From Riptortus pedestris (taxonomy: Eukaryota > Arthropoda > Insecta > Hemiptera > Alydidae): a stretch of DNA of 64,000 nt. The DNA is taken from the NCBI GenBank assembly GCA_019009955.1, contig CM032230.1:26230001-26294000 (forward strand), in the 5' to 3' direction. Positions within the stretch are counted from its first letter, which is position 1. Each line of letters begins with the position of its first letter. Below the pieces are notes generated by a model. The model was not told where the DNA came from. It did not search any database and worked only from the letters and a program-made list of their open reading frames with translations. Positions 10,967 to 23,527 of this stretch are shown in pieces. Made by a program: the position numbers and the translations under genes.

Positions 10967-11384
10967 GCTCTACACTCTTTTTAACATTCTGAGTGGGCTA
11001 ACGGGATAATTGCCTAATTTGTAGGAATGGATATGCTTTCAGACATTAAACGTACCGACATTGTCTGTAGTTGTCTTATATTTTGTTATGGGCTTATAAA
11101 TTTCATATTATTTTCTGGCAAAACATTACAGGTGCAAAAGACAGTCTTATGAATACATTACCATAGTCTAATGTGTCATTAATAATAAAAACGTTTGCTT
11201 TTTTAATAAAAGGACCCTGAATACTTCATTCATTAGTGAGTTTGGAAACATCTGTACTTTTGGCAACATAAAAAATAAATGTGAAAAAAAATAATTAAAA
11301 AAAAAGTAGTAAAAAGCGAAAATATATATTACAGTTAAAAGATGTAGTGACGAATAGGAAAATATACATTTAAATTATTTTATT

Positions 11385-12046
11385 TTATTATGAATATTAC
11401 AGTCTACATTTAAGCATTTGGTAATGTGATATGTACAATACAATCGTCCTTCATCACTCTCGACAGAAGCTACACCCCTTCTCAACAATGAGAGGAGCAG
11501 CCTCTCCCGCAAGGAAGTCAAGAGCTAAGGAGGAATGGCACTTGATAAGAAAATAGCCAATGCTATAACTGCACTTTAAACTTCTATAGATCTCTGGGCC
11601 ATTGTCTTGAGGCGCCGTGGAAGGGAATAAGGATGAGTGGTACTGGAAGGGGCTAGGACTTCTGGATTCGGATGATTGGATAGCCTGCTTTGGAATTTTT
11701 TGAATCTTAAGGGAATTAGGCCCTTTACAAATGGGGTATTAAAATCTTTATGGAGGGTGTGATTTGTAACATAATATGGAACATCTACTATGGTGCGCAG
11801 GACTTTGGATTGGAAGGTCTGGATGCGTCTGATGTTTGAAGGTTTTGCTGTACCCCACACTTCCTTCACTTTCTATTGCGTACGCGTATGTCCATATTGG
11901 TTTAAGTAGTAACTTGTATATTGTTAGTTTGTTTTCGGTAGACAAGTGAGATCTTCTATTTAGCGGTCCGTAAAGTTGTCCGAATCGTTTGTTAAGTTTC
12001 TGTATTTTAATTATTTTGTGGAATTTCCAAGTAAGTCTGGTGTCCT
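11385..12046 (-). pseudogene. Jockey-clade LINE, 3' end of the RT ORF and 3' UTR
   Basis: The minus strand encodes DTRLTWKFHK, LNKRFGQLYGPLNRRSHLST and ENKLTIYKLLLKPIWTYAYA. In another frame it continues VWGTAKPSNIRRIQTFQSKV, LRTIVDVPYYVTNHTLHKDF and NTPFVKGLIPLRFKKFQSRL. This is the post-RT segment typical of Jockey elements (RLTWKxH..., LSxxNKLxLYKxxLKPIWTYGxxLWG, FQSKxLRxIVxxPxYVxNxTLHxDL). A frameshift near 11,865 and the missing upstream RT make it a 5'-truncated pseudogene. The coding frame ends near 11,576 and the sequence to about 11,385 is the presumed 3' UTR. Confidence 0.8.
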
Positions 12047-12650
12047 AATATTTAAATTATAAATAAAAATAATTGCCTACGATTGTTAATAACATAAGAT
12101 AAACTAAGGATAGAAGTAATAATTGCCAGATGGTAAATAAATCAAAATTAATATGAAGGTTAAATTATAAATAATTATATAAATGGGAATATAAAAATAC
12201 TTACAACTTACATAAACACAATTTACTCACAAAATTCAAGTACTTGTTCAAAACGAGAGTTATAGATATTACTGTAGACGATAACCTAGTAATTTTTCGC
12301 TTTAAAACCTTATGAAGTAACACCACCCTCCGCTTGACTCCAAAACTGGTTCTTCTTATTTCATGATATTTGGTGCATATTCTTCTATTTTAACTTCATA
12401 TCGAAAGAAACTATTTGTATTTCACAGGTTGTTGTCATTCACAGAAATCCTCCCCTATATCGGAAAAGAAACACAGGCTGAATTACGTCTTTTGTGTTTT
12501 TTTATACCTTGAAGTTTGTTTACTTATATTTCAGATACATTTACCTCAAATTTCTTATTCTTGTAAAAAATGTTACAAGAAGTATTCAGAAAGAACTAAA
12601 TGAATCTGCATTTGTGACCTGACTACGCCATGATTTTTCTGATAGTCTTT
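12047..12650. other. AT-rich spacer, nothing recognised
   Basis: No open frame with a family signature. The 62-codon frame at 12415-12603 is AT-biased and unsupported. Confidence 0.4.
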
Positions 12651-12929
12651 TTAGCAGATTTCCCTTAAGGGGGAATTTTTGAAAAATTCGAAATATCTCT
12701 GTCACTATACGTCGGATCGAAAACTTGTATAGATACAGTCTTATTGCAAATTGAATGTACTATAAATATTGTTATATACGTATTTTCACTAACTTGATTA
12801 TTAACCGAGATATTTGCATTTTAGCAGATTTCCCTTAAGGGAAATCAGCTATTGAGGTCGTACTCATAAAAAAATTTCTTCAAATGTCCATCGATCCTAC
12901 CCAGGAGATGACGAAAATGAGGTCCGTTC

Positions 12930-12993
<64 letters not shown>

Positions 12994-14228
12994 CTGTTAA
13001 CTCTCTAGCGGTCGCAATTTTTGTTTAAGCACACCAACTTAATTTTTGTTTCGTCACCAAACTCGGTATTTAATCGTTTCATGTAAAAAGGAAGATCAAG
13101 TTCGTTAACGGCTGAAATCGGACCAGTGGGAGGGGGGGTTTGGAGGGGGGATTTTCAAAAATTCAAAATATCTCCGTTATTATGCTTTGGATCGAAAAAT
13201 TGTATAGAACCAATCTTATTGCAAATTAAATTTACTATAAATATTGTTATATACATTTATTCTCTATCTTGAATATTAACCGATATATTTGCATTTTTAT
13301 GAAGTCTGTGGTCGGGTATAGTTCGGATTAGATCGGCCATTTTCGTCAGTACTCGGCTCAGGTGGAAGCTTCTTCTAACCTTACCTGTCGTTTCTAACCT
13401 TAACTTACCTTCATTACTTTGTGTGATTTATGCAAATACGGTCTGTTCATCCGCCGCCCCCCCCCCCCTTCTTTTGTTCTTGTACTACTAAAATTTGAGT
13501 TATTAAAATATAAATTATTTTTACAATTCAGAAGTTGTTTCAGTTGGGAATTTATTAAAATTAACTGAAAGTTTTCTTATTACCGTTTGTATTTATTCAT
13601 GGTGGGCTTGTATTACCAGTATGCAGATTTCTCTATTGTAAATCTTCACATGGGAAATCTGCTTAGTTTACGCAGCCCCTGCGTGACGGACTTTTTTTTC
13701 ATATTCGGGTAAGGTCGCCCTGTTCATGTGATTCCGCTGTAGTTAGTTCGGCCGTTTCCGTAACTGTTCTGCTCTCCTGAAATTGTTGTAGAGACTAGTG
13801 AAAGCTATTACTTTTGGAGATATGTGCAAATTCGTTCTGTTGATGCCCCCCCCCCTCCCTTCTTTATTTCATCGACTACTAAAATTTGAGTAATTGAAAT
13901 AAAAAGTATTCTGATTCATTATAAATTACAGTACAAGATATAAATAGTTTTCAATATAGTTAATCTATTATATTCAGATATATATCAGTAATTGTTTTTC
14001 TTTCCTGTGAAGAATATGTCTATCTATCTGTTCAGCTCGGTGAGTGGTTTGGCAGACCTGTTTGTTTACAATTCAGACGCTTTCCGTTGGGGGCTTATTA
14101 AAAGTAACTGAAAAATGTCTCATTACCGTTTGTATTTATTCACGGCTGTAAGTGTTACCATTATGCAGGTTTCTCTATTGTAAAACGTCACTTGAGAAAT
14201 CTGTTTACGCAGCCCCTGCGTGACGGAT
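12651..14228 (+). mobile_element. HINE copy 7 (outer), interrupted by HINE copy 8
   Basis: The left part (12651-12820) starts with the family end but jumps directly from the palindrome to the GAAAAATTCGAAATATCTC block, an internal deletion of several hundred bases. It stops after ATATTTGCATT. The family sequence resumes at about 13692 with the block containing GTTAGTTCGGCCGTTTCCGT, a C-run and TTGGCAGACCTGTTTG, and ends with GCAGCCCCTGCGTGACGGA. It is therefore one older copy opened by a younger one. Confidence 0.8.
12821..13691 (+). mobile_element. HINE copy 8, nested in copy 7
   Basis: Complete, with the intact left palindrome, a long (TA)n at about 12936-12988, the G-run GGGAGGGGGGG, and a right end CACATGGGAAATCTGC then the hairpin and TGACGGAC. 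It is inserted in the T run after GCATT of copy 7, with no duplication. Confidence 0.85.
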
Positions 14229-15499
14229 TTTTTTTGTGATTCTTTTTTTTTCAATATATTTCTTCTTCTATAAAAAAGGTAATAAACAGCAAACTTATTT
14301 AGTATGTTCTTTTTACTAAAAAAATAAACTTTTTATGACCGTAGAGTTCAAATTATTTACGAGTAATCTCTAACGAATTTAAGAGCCACTATTGTAATTA
14401 GCAATATATATTTTCTAATACAAAATCTGTATGATAGATATGTACATTTAGATGTAGATTTTGAAAAACATTTTCCTGCATTTTTTAGTGATCATTTCAT
14501 TAGCTAGTGCATTTATTTTTCTGATAACTGATTTTATCATTAAATTTTTAATTATAATACTATAGGTAGTTAATAACAACGGGATTTTTATTTTAAATGG
14601 AGTAAATATTTTTATTATTTTTTTTAATCTAAATTACGCATGCATATGAGGTTCTATTACTTTGTGGATTTCTATGAAATGTTCTCTCTGCATAACAGCA
14701 ATAACGCACATGAGATTCCTCAAATTCTTGAGAAGCTTTATTTTTCTCAGAGTTATTTTTATTAAGTCCTTATAAGCCTCACATAGTGGCTTATATGTAA
14801 CTATAAAGTAATAAAATATGGAGTACAAACAATATAAAATATTCTGTGAAATAAATATCAAAAGCTATTATTTTTATTCTGCGTTCATTGCTTAAATGTG
14901 CGTTTATATCCAACCATACGCATCCATGCCCAATTAACTTGGGCTTTTCATAAATCCTTGTTTATTCGAAACTTCCCAGTCAGTGTTCTGAAGATATATT
15001 CTATTTTTATATAAAGGCTCTAGAAGCATTCTTATTACTTAGATTCTTGATGTTCCGCCAAAAATTTGGCTTTTGTAAAAGCAACGATTTGTTTCAATTA
15101 AAACGGGCTTGAAAAGGCTTCTCCTTAGTTATAACTTTTATTGGTTGATGCTGGATTTGATATATTACGAAATGGGAAATAAAGGCACACATATATTGTG
15201 TGTTGTTATTTGAAAGAATGTTAGAAATTTTTAGACCTATTAGATCAGGATTATTGCTGATAATTTTTTCAATTGGCTTATAGTAAATAAGATATTGTGA
15301 TATTGCACGTCTTTTATGTTTCCTTTATTCCCCCAAATGGTAGCCTGTCATTGAAGATTAATTTATTTTTTAGGTATTATTTTATTATGTGGTAGTCAGT
15401 CATTAAGCATGTAATCCAAATTTACAATGTAATTTATTAGACAATTTAAATATATTTGCCACGTGTATATATACATGTGACAAATATATCATATTATTA

Positions 15500-15540
<41 letters not shown>

Positions 15541-15542
15541 AT
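14229..15542. other. AT-rich spacer with a short (TA)n
   Basis: No gene. The minus frame 14634-14861 is AT-rich and matches no family. (TA)n lies at about 15509-15536, directly beside the Penelope-like fragment. Unique sequence at about 14,900-15,130 has several homeobox-type cores (CCAATTAA, TTTATTGG) of uncertain meaning. Confidence 0.4.
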
Positions 15543-16186
15543 TTTTGAGGCTGCATCGCTGGGAAGTATCGTCATTGTGAGGATTTCGGCTATCTGCTCC
15601 AGCGGTTGGAATTTTTGTTCTGCAAATTTTCGATAGAACTGCATCCATCTTCGTCAGGCATAAATTTGATTTGAATCGCTACTTAAATTAATCATATGTT
15701 GTGGAGTTTTTATTTTTTTATTTTAGTATGGCTTTCCACGTTTCTGAAAGTATAATTCCGTCCACGCCGTTTATAGTATTTGTCCTCTTATTTATTTTTA
15801 GGGCTTCCAGGACTAACTTTTACCGAGGTGGTCCTCTCTGTGTAAAACTTTTGTTTCGTCAAATTTAATTTGGTGGGGACAAATACTTGCGTGTTTGGCA
15901 ATGGCGGATGTATTTGTTCTATTATGTTTTAGATCAGCCATGTGTTGGTTGACTCTTGTAGCAGTCTTCTTGTCTGTCTGTCCCACATAAACCTCACCAC
16001 AATCACACGGTATCATATATACTCCACTATCCTGTAATAATTGGGTGTCTTTTGGGCTCTTTAAATATTCGTTGAATATTTTATGTGGCTTGAATACTGC
16101 TCGTAAATTATATTTTCGAAGTATTCTTGACAGTCTTTCTGAGGTACTCGCTATATAAGGAAGTGTTACGCTGCTTACGTGAGAAA
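15543..16186 (-). pseudogene. Penelope-like element: RT tail plus GIY-YIG endonuclease
   Basis: The minus-strand frame 16223-15813 encodes the linker SVTLPYIASTSERLSRILRK and the endonuclease start GVYMIPCDCGEVYVGQTDKK. It then reads RVNQHMADLKHNRTNTSAIA and KHASICPHQIKFDETKVLHR. The GVYxIPCxCGxxYVGQT segment, conserved R and downstream KHA/EDH motifs are those of the Penelope GIY-YIG domain. A frameshift near 15,822 moves the remainder (LEALKINKRTNTINGVDGII, SETWKAI) to another frame. The 3' UTR-like part (15543-15735) carries a hammerhead-like core and is repeated in inverted orientation at 16187-16305. The RT catalytic domain is absent. This is a dead partial copy. Confidence 0.85.
15624..15662 (-). 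ncRNA. hammerhead-like core in the Penelope-like terminal repeat
   Basis: The minus strand reads CTGACGA-A-GATGG...CTATC-GAAAA: a CUGANGA box, a 5-bp stem with one G-U pair and a GAAA box. Penelope-like elements are known to carry hammerhead ribozymes in their terminal repeats. Activity is untested and helices I/III were not verified. Confidence 0.45.
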
Positions 16187-16310
16187 CGTGGAAAGCCATA
16201 CTAAAATAAAATAAAAACTCCACAACATACGATTAATTTAAGTAGCAAGTTAATTCAAATCAAAGTTATGCCTGACGAAGATGGACGCAGTTCTATCCAA
16301 AATTTGCAGA
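16187..16310 (+). repeat. inverted copy of the Penelope-like 3' end
   Basis: GAAACGTGGAAAGCCATACT and following sequence mirror 15607-15745, including the short coding end ETWKAI, AAACTCCACAACATA and CCTGACGAAGATGG. The GAAA box is changed to CCAAAA, so its ribozyme core should be inactive. Confidence 0.8.
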
Positions 16311-17517
16311 TATATATTTATATATATTTTCTTTGAACAAAGAAAAGAAATGGCTAGACTCAGTATTTATTTTATACAGTAACAAAATATTCTCTTTGTT
16401 CAAAACATCTCACTGATATGAAGTGACTCCTTTTTCTCTAATGTATATAAAATAAATTATTATTTCTTAACGTCCACTTTTTTCAACTCTAATGTATATA
16501 GAATTCATCTTAATTAACATTGTCACATGTTTTCCTTAAAACCCACCCAAATATATAAAAAAATTATGGTACTCAGATGTAGAACTTCTTTTCCTTACTG
16601 AAGTATTTTAGTTTATTTGATGTAATATCTACATCATTTTGAAAGGAAGCGTGGATAAATATTTCTTCTTTATGACTGTTGAAAACGAGTGTAGCCCAAA
16701 GCTGTGAAAATGTGGAAGGTCGAACTGTTGCTTTTGAAATGCTTAATTCCAGAGGCAATAGATTTAGGGGCTGAATGTTCTATTGACTGTTTCTCCGATT
16801 GGTTTCTATTGACTCAAAGGAAATAAAGTTGACTGAACATGTTCCACCTCTGATTAAAATCTGCCTTCGCTTTAGCTAGCGACAACAAAATACTCCCAAC
16901 TGCTTTGCCAAATAATAGAAACACATTCGGAGAGCTAAATATGGTCTCCTTTGTTGTTCCGCTTTGCATATTAATCTATAATGTACTTTACTAGAACTGC
17001 TACCCTTTTCCAGAACGAATAAAAATCTCCGCTCATACACTGGGACTTCGTAAAAGATGTAAATTTCCCACGTGCCCGAATGTCACACATATTACGTCAT
17101 ATTTTCTGTAATTTAGTTCGTCATTTGTATTTTTAATTTTTAGCTTACAATGAACTCCATATCCTGTTCATCTCACGTTAAAAATACCTCAGTAAGCGAA
17201 TAATCTTATTTCAACTTTAATTACGGCGTTGTATTTTCAATATCTAGGCAAGAAGCCAAGTAAAACATCAAGATCTCTGTTAATACGAACCGGATGGAAA
17301 AACATGTTTAGCCAATTTTATTGAATTACAAAATTCGACGATTGCTGTTACATAATTTATTCCATATTACGTGAACGAAGTACTGATCGAGGATAGCCCA
17401 CGTATAGCCTCATACCAAAATATTTAAAAACTATTGAGCAGCTTTTTAATATTTAATTTCATATTTCAAAATATTAATGTGTGTGTGTGTGTGTGTGTGC
17501 GCCCATTTGCTTGTTTT
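16311..17517. other. unique sequence, possible regulatory DNA
   Basis: No gene or repeat. It contains CTTTGTT (16949-16955) eight bases before TTTGCATATTAAT (16963-16975), a SOX-like plus POU/homeodomain-like pair, and CACGTG at about 17070. It ends in a (TG)n at 17479-17499. Regulatory function is inference only. Confidence 0.3.
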
Positions 17518-17640
17518 TAGCAGATTTCTCTTAAGGGAAATCAGCTATTGAGGTTGTACTCATGACGGAATTTTCGAAATTTTTCTTCAAATGTCCATCG
17601 ATCCTACCTAGCAGATGACGAAAATGAGGTCCGTTCAAAA

Positions 17641-17697
<57 letters not shown>

Positions 17698-18130
17698 TGT
17701 TACCGCTCTAGCATTTTTTGTTTAATCGTTACCAACCTCTATATTTAGTCGTTTTATGTAAAAAGAAAGATCAAGTTCGGTAACGGCTGAAATCGGACTA
17801 GCGGGAGGGTGGGGGTTTTAGAGGGGAGGATTTTCGAAAATTCGAAATATCTGCGTTACTATACTCGGACCGAAAAATTGTACAGAATCAATCTTATTGC
17901 AAATTAAATTGACTATAAATATTGTTATATACATTTATTCTCTATCTTGAATATTAACCGAGATATTTGCATTTTTATTAAATCAGGGCGGCTAACGTCC
18001 TAACGGTAGAGAGTGACTTTCCCGACAAAAACTAGTTCGGCCATTTTCTTGACGGCTCTCGTGAAATTTCTCTGTTGTATAACTTCACGTGGGAAATCTG
18101 CTTAGTTTACGCAGCCCCTGCGTGACGGAC
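17518..18130 (+). mobile_element. HINE copy 10 (short form)
   Basis: Complete: left palindrome with one change (TCTCTTAAGG), a (TA)n of about 50 bp at 17644-17694, the G-run GGGAGGGTGGGGG, and an intact right hairpin and end. The flank TTTTTAG / GACGGACTTTT again shows T residues on both sides. Confidence 0.85.
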
Positions 18131-18208
18131 TTTTATTATTATTCTTATACCACTGAATATACACTGTTTAATATTTCAAAATGTTATATTTTCCAATTTT
18201 ACTTTCTT

Positions 18209-18252
<44 letters not shown>

Positions 18253-18256
<4 letters not shown>

Positions 18257-18410
18257 CGTCCCCTTTTTGCTACTATAGCTAGTTGGGACGAGTTATTTAC
18301 ACGTTACTACCCTTTTCTAAGGATCTTATTTGATGAGTTCCTCACTAAATAAATTCCTGTTGCCCAGGCGGGAAGCGAACTCGCCACTCAAGATTTACCA
18401 CCTGTATGCG
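18253..18410 (-). mobile_element. tRNA-derived SINE, copy 1 (truncated head)
   Basis: The minus-strand read has CGAGTTCGCTTCCCGCCTGG (box-B-like region), then the body with TTTATTTAGTGA and the tail GACGTTAATA. The tRNA-like head is cut shortly upstream of box B. A (TA)n abuts the tail. Confidence 0.7.
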
Positions 18411-18519
18411 ATTAGCCAGAATTTAACGAAACACAATTTCGTCCTTTATTCACTTTATTTACATGTTTCACGTTATTTACTTCAACGCCTCATTAGGAGT
18501 ACAATCATTACTATTAAAA

Positions 18520-19167
18520 GTCTGTCACGCAGGGGCTGCGTAAACTAAGCAGATTTCCGTCGTGATGTTTAACAATAGATATATCTACATACTGGTAACG
18601 CAATAGCACAGTCAACATCAAGTGAATAAATACAAACGATAATAAGAAACCACCACACGGGAAGCACCTGAAACGTAAACAAACAGGTGTGCCAACTGTA
18701 TATCAAAACTGTAATTTATAATGGATCAGAATAATTTTTATCTCAATCAATCAAATATTAGTAGTCCAAGAACTTAAGAAGGGAGGGGGGGTCACCATAA
18801 CATATTTGCATTTATCTCGTATAATAAAGGTCACTTGAAAACAATTTATGGTCGATTAATTAATTACGTTAATGTGGTTTATTACATAACAGAGTATTGT
18901 TTATGTGACATGAGTCAAAAGTGGCTGAAAACTGAAAAATGGAGATTAATATTCAAGATAGAAAATAAATGTATATAACAATATTATAGTACATTTAATT
19001 TGACATACGATTCTTTCTATACAATGTTTTGATCTGATGCATGGTAACGGAGATCCCCCCTCCCACTGGTCTGATTTCAGCCATCTTGATCTGTATTTTT
19101 ACTTAAAACGTTAAAATATCGAGTGGTAATGATCAAACACAAACTTGCGACCACTAGAGCGATAACA

Positions 19168-19240
<73 letters not shown>

Positions 19241-19350
19241 GAACGGACCTCATTTTCGTCAACTCTTGGGTAGGATCGATGGACATTTGAAGAACATTTT
19301 TGAAAATCCCGTCATGAGCAAAATTTCAATAGCTGATTTCCCTGAAGGAT
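18520..19350 (-). mobile_element. HINE copy 11 (long form)
   Basis: Plus strand starts GTCTGTCACGCAGGGGCTGC and ends at the degraded palindrome GATTTCCCTGAAGGATAAG. (TA)n lies at 19171-19235. The apparent frame 19077-19286 rich in Tyr-Ile is the microsatellite. Confidence 0.8.
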
Positions 19351-20060
19351 AAGACTCAAACTGGTACCAAATGCTACTATAAATCAATAAGTGACTTCAA
19401 TCGATATTGCTAAAATATGCTTTTATAACCGATGTTAGTATTATTAAAAAACCCATGATGAAGAAGTGCCAACATTTCAACTAATTTAACTATATTTCAA
19501 AATTGTAAAAATGAAAAAAAAAATACTCGAGACAGAGTTTTAAAAAAGTACCGATTAAGTGCCTAACCTCAGTTTTTTACTGCATTTTTCCTTTGTGTGT
19601 ACAAATTTAAAAAAAATTAATATTAATTTAATTTAAATTATTTTGGATCTGCCTCAATTTTGTATTTTTATTTTAACAGATCACTGAAGTTGAGGCTAGG
19701 CTATTGAGAGTTAGCTCTGAAATAAAATGTTAAAGCAAGTAGAAGTATGGCTTTTTTTCTTTTCTTTTTTTTTTCCCTCCAACCATAGATAGGGATCACC
19801 GATTTTAATTTAGACTGCCATTTGGAACGATACTCCTGTCATCTGGAAATGTAAAAATGTTTTGATTATGAGCAGACTGGAAGGAGAAAGAAAGAATAAC
19901 TTATCTTGTTGCTGGCCTGGCTTCCAGAGTGAGCCAAGCCCCTATCCCCGAAATACAGTGAAGTGCGATAAGCCTCAGGGTCAAAGGACACAAGAATTCC
20001 CTTTTATCCCAGAACAACGCATCAATTTCCTCTCCGCCTTCCTACTTCATCTCCTTCTCA

Positions 20061-20142
<82 letters not shown>

Positions 20143-20577
20143 CAGTTCTCTCTCTCTCCCTATCTATCCTAATCTATCCTATCTTTTTCCCCTCATTTCT
20201 GCTGTTCACCTTGAGACTATTCTCGTCACCCACTCAACTTATTATTTGAGTTTCTTTTTCCGTATACGTTTTGCTAGTAAAAGCCTATTTTGTTCAGTTT
20301 TATTTCATTGGAATTCATAGCTTTAATGCCCATTTCACAATTATGAATTACACGAGAACGTCAAGACAGGCCGAGACAATGAAACATATTGAAGGAATAC
20401 AGGGCTCTAATTTTTTTGTATACTGCAGTATACCTGATATATGAGAATGTATTTCTATTGGTTTTGGAAGAAAAGAATAAAATAAAAATATTATAATTTC
20501 GTATACTTCCTCACTAGGTATACTGTTCCTACGTCTTGAACCGCCTTTCTACTCCAACGGTATCCTCATCAAATCAA
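19351..20577. other. unique spacer with a (CT)n(CA)n microsatellite
   Basis: No gene. A moderately GC-rich stretch at about 19,870-20,045 precedes the microsatellite. The 152-codon plus-strand frame 19862-20320 is mostly Leu-Ser and Thr-His from the repeat and is rejected as coding. Confidence 0.4.
20061..20139. repeat. (CT)n followed by (CA)n
   Basis: About 48 bp of CT then about 30 bp of CA, both nearly pure. Confidence 0.95.
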
Positions 20578-20720
20578 GACCGTCACCCAGGGGCTGCGTC
20601 AACTAAGCAGATTTTCAATATGCTTCATGTATTCGCATTTATCTGAAAACGTAAAAGTTCGAAGAGAATAATATTTGGTACTAAGGTTTCAACTAAAGTG
20701 CGGATTTCGATTGACACAGA
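20578..20720 (-). mobile_element. HINE fragment, second subfamily, right end only
   Basis: Begins GACCGTCACCCAGGGGCTGC and contains AAGTTCGAAGAGAATAATAT and TTTGGTACTAAGG, the signature of the subfamily seen at 23029 and 35955. It is truncated after about 140 bp. Confidence 0.7.
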
Positions 20721-23028
20721 AGACTTCTCAGAAGTGGTGTTGGAATACAGGAGGCCAAAATATTCAAATTAATTAATTCCACGGATGGTACAGAGTTATA
20801 GATAAATTAAATTGTTTTGGGCACAATATTGGTAATACAGCTTTCTTATAATTTCGGCCATTAACAAACTTGATTATTTTCAGCATATGATATATATAAA
20901 AATTACTATTTTAATACATAATTACTATTTTAATATACCAGTACTAGTAATCTATTATTCTTATAGTTATCGCATTTCACGACTGGGGCGATTGAGAGAC
21001 GTATCAGTTAAATTTTGAGTGATTTATTTATCATTTTTACGCAAGTGTGGTCATTTCTGCCAATATTCCCAGTATTTTCTTACATTATAATTTTTAGAAA
21101 ATGTTGTTATGTTTTAGTGTAATACGCGGTCTATATACTGGCTACTGTCATGTGACGGGATGTGAGTCATTAGTTAGCAGTCAGTTAATATATGTTTTAT
21201 AGTAAGTCTACAGTTACTGTGTTGGCAGTAGGGGGTCGCCTTCTCCAGTAAATAAGTAAGTGTGAGTCAGTCGTGAATGGCCAACTCTTAACCTCTTCTA
21301 AATAGCCTTTCCTTCTTCTCTTCTCATTAGCCCTTTTGAGGAGGCCATTCAGGAAATATATGTTTCAGTTCTCGAAGTTTGTTTTCAGTTGTGGCAAACC
21401 AAGATATCTGGAAATCTTGATTTCTGCCCTTCCGGATGAATGGATTGAGTATCTTGGTGTGTATAATAGTTTTTGTCTTAAGTTCTTCTTTGAGAGGTTA
21501 ATTTGGCGAGTTCGTTTGTTTTTGTGCTTTCCCTAATGTTTGTATGTCCGGGTAAGTAGTACATAGTTACTCGTTTCTTTGATGACTGGATTTTGTGTAA
21601 TATGTACGAGATGAGTGGATGTGAAGGAAAATAGTTATTTATTATACAAGTTACGAAAGTAGATCATTTTACAACTCGAGTGAAACGTTTACCCACACGA
21701 GCGAAGCGAGTGTGGTAATTTCACGAGAGTTGTAAATTCTACTTTCGTCACGAGTGTAATATTAATTTTTTTCTGTAATCGTGTAATACATGATCAGATA
21801 TGAACAAAATTAGGTTGTTGTGAAGGTTATGGTATGTTGTTGGTAGGTTATAAGCATGGTTGTGAAAGGTTATAAGCGTAGTTATAAAACAACTAGTGAT
21901 GATTGTGAAGTAGTGCAGTTATAAACAAGTGCAGGTTATAAACAAGGAAGGTAATTATTATTATATTTAAATTTTAAAATATATTGATTATTTCCACCAA
22001 TAATTCATTCACATTTCAATTTATTTTGTTAAAATAAATTCTTACAATGTTAAGAAACATTTAAAAGCATTTAATTTCCAACTTCAAATTATTTTTTAAT
22101 TTATACTTATTACTAATTAAGAAGGCAATTCACTTTCTTCACAAGTGATTACTTTCTTCACTCTATTGCAAAATGTTTCACTTTCTTCACTCATTTCAGT
22201 TTAGTAATGTTACCATTATTCAACGATTACAGAAAAACAAATTTACAGTTCATGTTTTTTTATGAAAGTAAATAGCTAAGAGAGTCAGTGCAAATCACGA
22301 TGTTGTTACGGGTATGTTGTCTATCACATGTTTCAGGGCATCAAGCTCAGCTATATATATATGCTAGTCCATTGCATAATTTAATATACATGGAACAGAG
22401 CATATATAAAGAGCTGCAAGAAAGGGAAATAATGTGATATATAAACAATTTCACTAAAGCAATTACACAACATCACTTCAAACAACCAGTATAATTAGTT
22501 CGTTTGATCAACTTAACTCGCTACTCTTCGGACAGCGAATTTCTCTCTGGTTTTATACAAACTGTTAATTCTGATTGCAGGAAATATCTGTGCGAATTGA
22601 AGTTTCATTAAAAAGTTCAAGTTTCATTAATATTAATCGATTGTCTGAGTATATATCGTGTTTCAGAGTTCATAATGCTAGTGTAGTAATCTGAGAGCGA
22701 GCAGATCATTTATTGGATTGTGGGTCCATTTTCTTGGATTGGTGTAGAATGCGGTCTAAAGGATTGGCATTGTCAATTGAGCCGAAAGGGTCTCCCAATA
22801 AGCTTATGGCTGACCAACAGCTGTTGGGGTGGCCAGCTGTTAAGTGATGAATTCCCAATATTATTCAAATTGAATGCTAAGAGGATGGCTCTTTACTAAA
22901 TTGGAAGGGCTATATCCTTCCATTTTATTAGTTTTACTAGCTCTCTTACCAGTCGATGAAATCAAAATGGTTTCCTCAGGGAATATAACGATTTTAATAA
23001 AAAAATCATCCCGTCATATTCATCAATA
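20721..23028. other. unique region containing one inverted-repeat cluster
   Basis: No coding signature; the 66-codon frame 21336-21536 has no family match. The structured part is the inverted repeat at 21641-22238. The remainder is AT-rich single-copy sequence within this window. Confidence 0.4.
21641..22238. repeat. inverted-repeat element with nested hairpin
   Basis: Arms 21641-21685 (ACGAAAGTAGATCATTTTAC) and 21719-21763 (GTAAATTCTACTTTCGTCAC) flank an inner hairpin CCACACGAGCGAAGCGAGTG. A further inverted pair, TTTTTCTGTAATCG at about 21767 and CGATTACAGAAAAA at about 22224, may be the element's outer ends. It looks like a small non-autonomous DNA element of unknown family. Confidence 0.5.
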
Positions 23029-23527
23029 GTCCGTCACGCAGGGGCTGCGTTGCCTAAGCGGATTTCCCTTGTGTGTCACGTATTTGCATTTATCTCAGAA
23101 CGTGAAAGTTCAACGAGAACAATATTTAGTATTAAGGCTCCAAATGAAGTGCTTCATGACATAACAGCTTATTGTTAATATGACATGAGTAGGAGTGGGG
23201 ATTTACTGAAAGCCAAAAACTAAAAAAATGTAAATATCTCGGTTACTAATCAAGACAGTGAAAAAACGCACATAACATTTATAGACCTATACATTTACAA
23301 TACGGTCTCTGTACTATATTTCGATCCGACGTATAATAACAGATTATTAAAAGTTTTAGAAATTCTTCAAAAACACACACACACACACACATATATTATT
23401 CAGTTTTGAATGGAACTTATTTTCGTCATCTCCTGGGTAGGATCGATGAACATTTCTGGAAATTTTTCGAAATTCGCGTCATGAGTACGACCTCAATAGC
23501 TAATTTCCCTTAGGCGAAATCTCCTAA
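23029..23527 (-). mobile_element. HINE copy 13, second subfamily, (CA)n instead of (TA)n
   Basis: Complete: plus strand runs from GTCCGTCACGCAGGGGCTGC to TTTCCCTTAGGCGAAATC then TCCTA. The internal microsatellite is ACACACACAC (23371-23390) rather than TA. The G-run block is absent. Confidence 0.8.
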
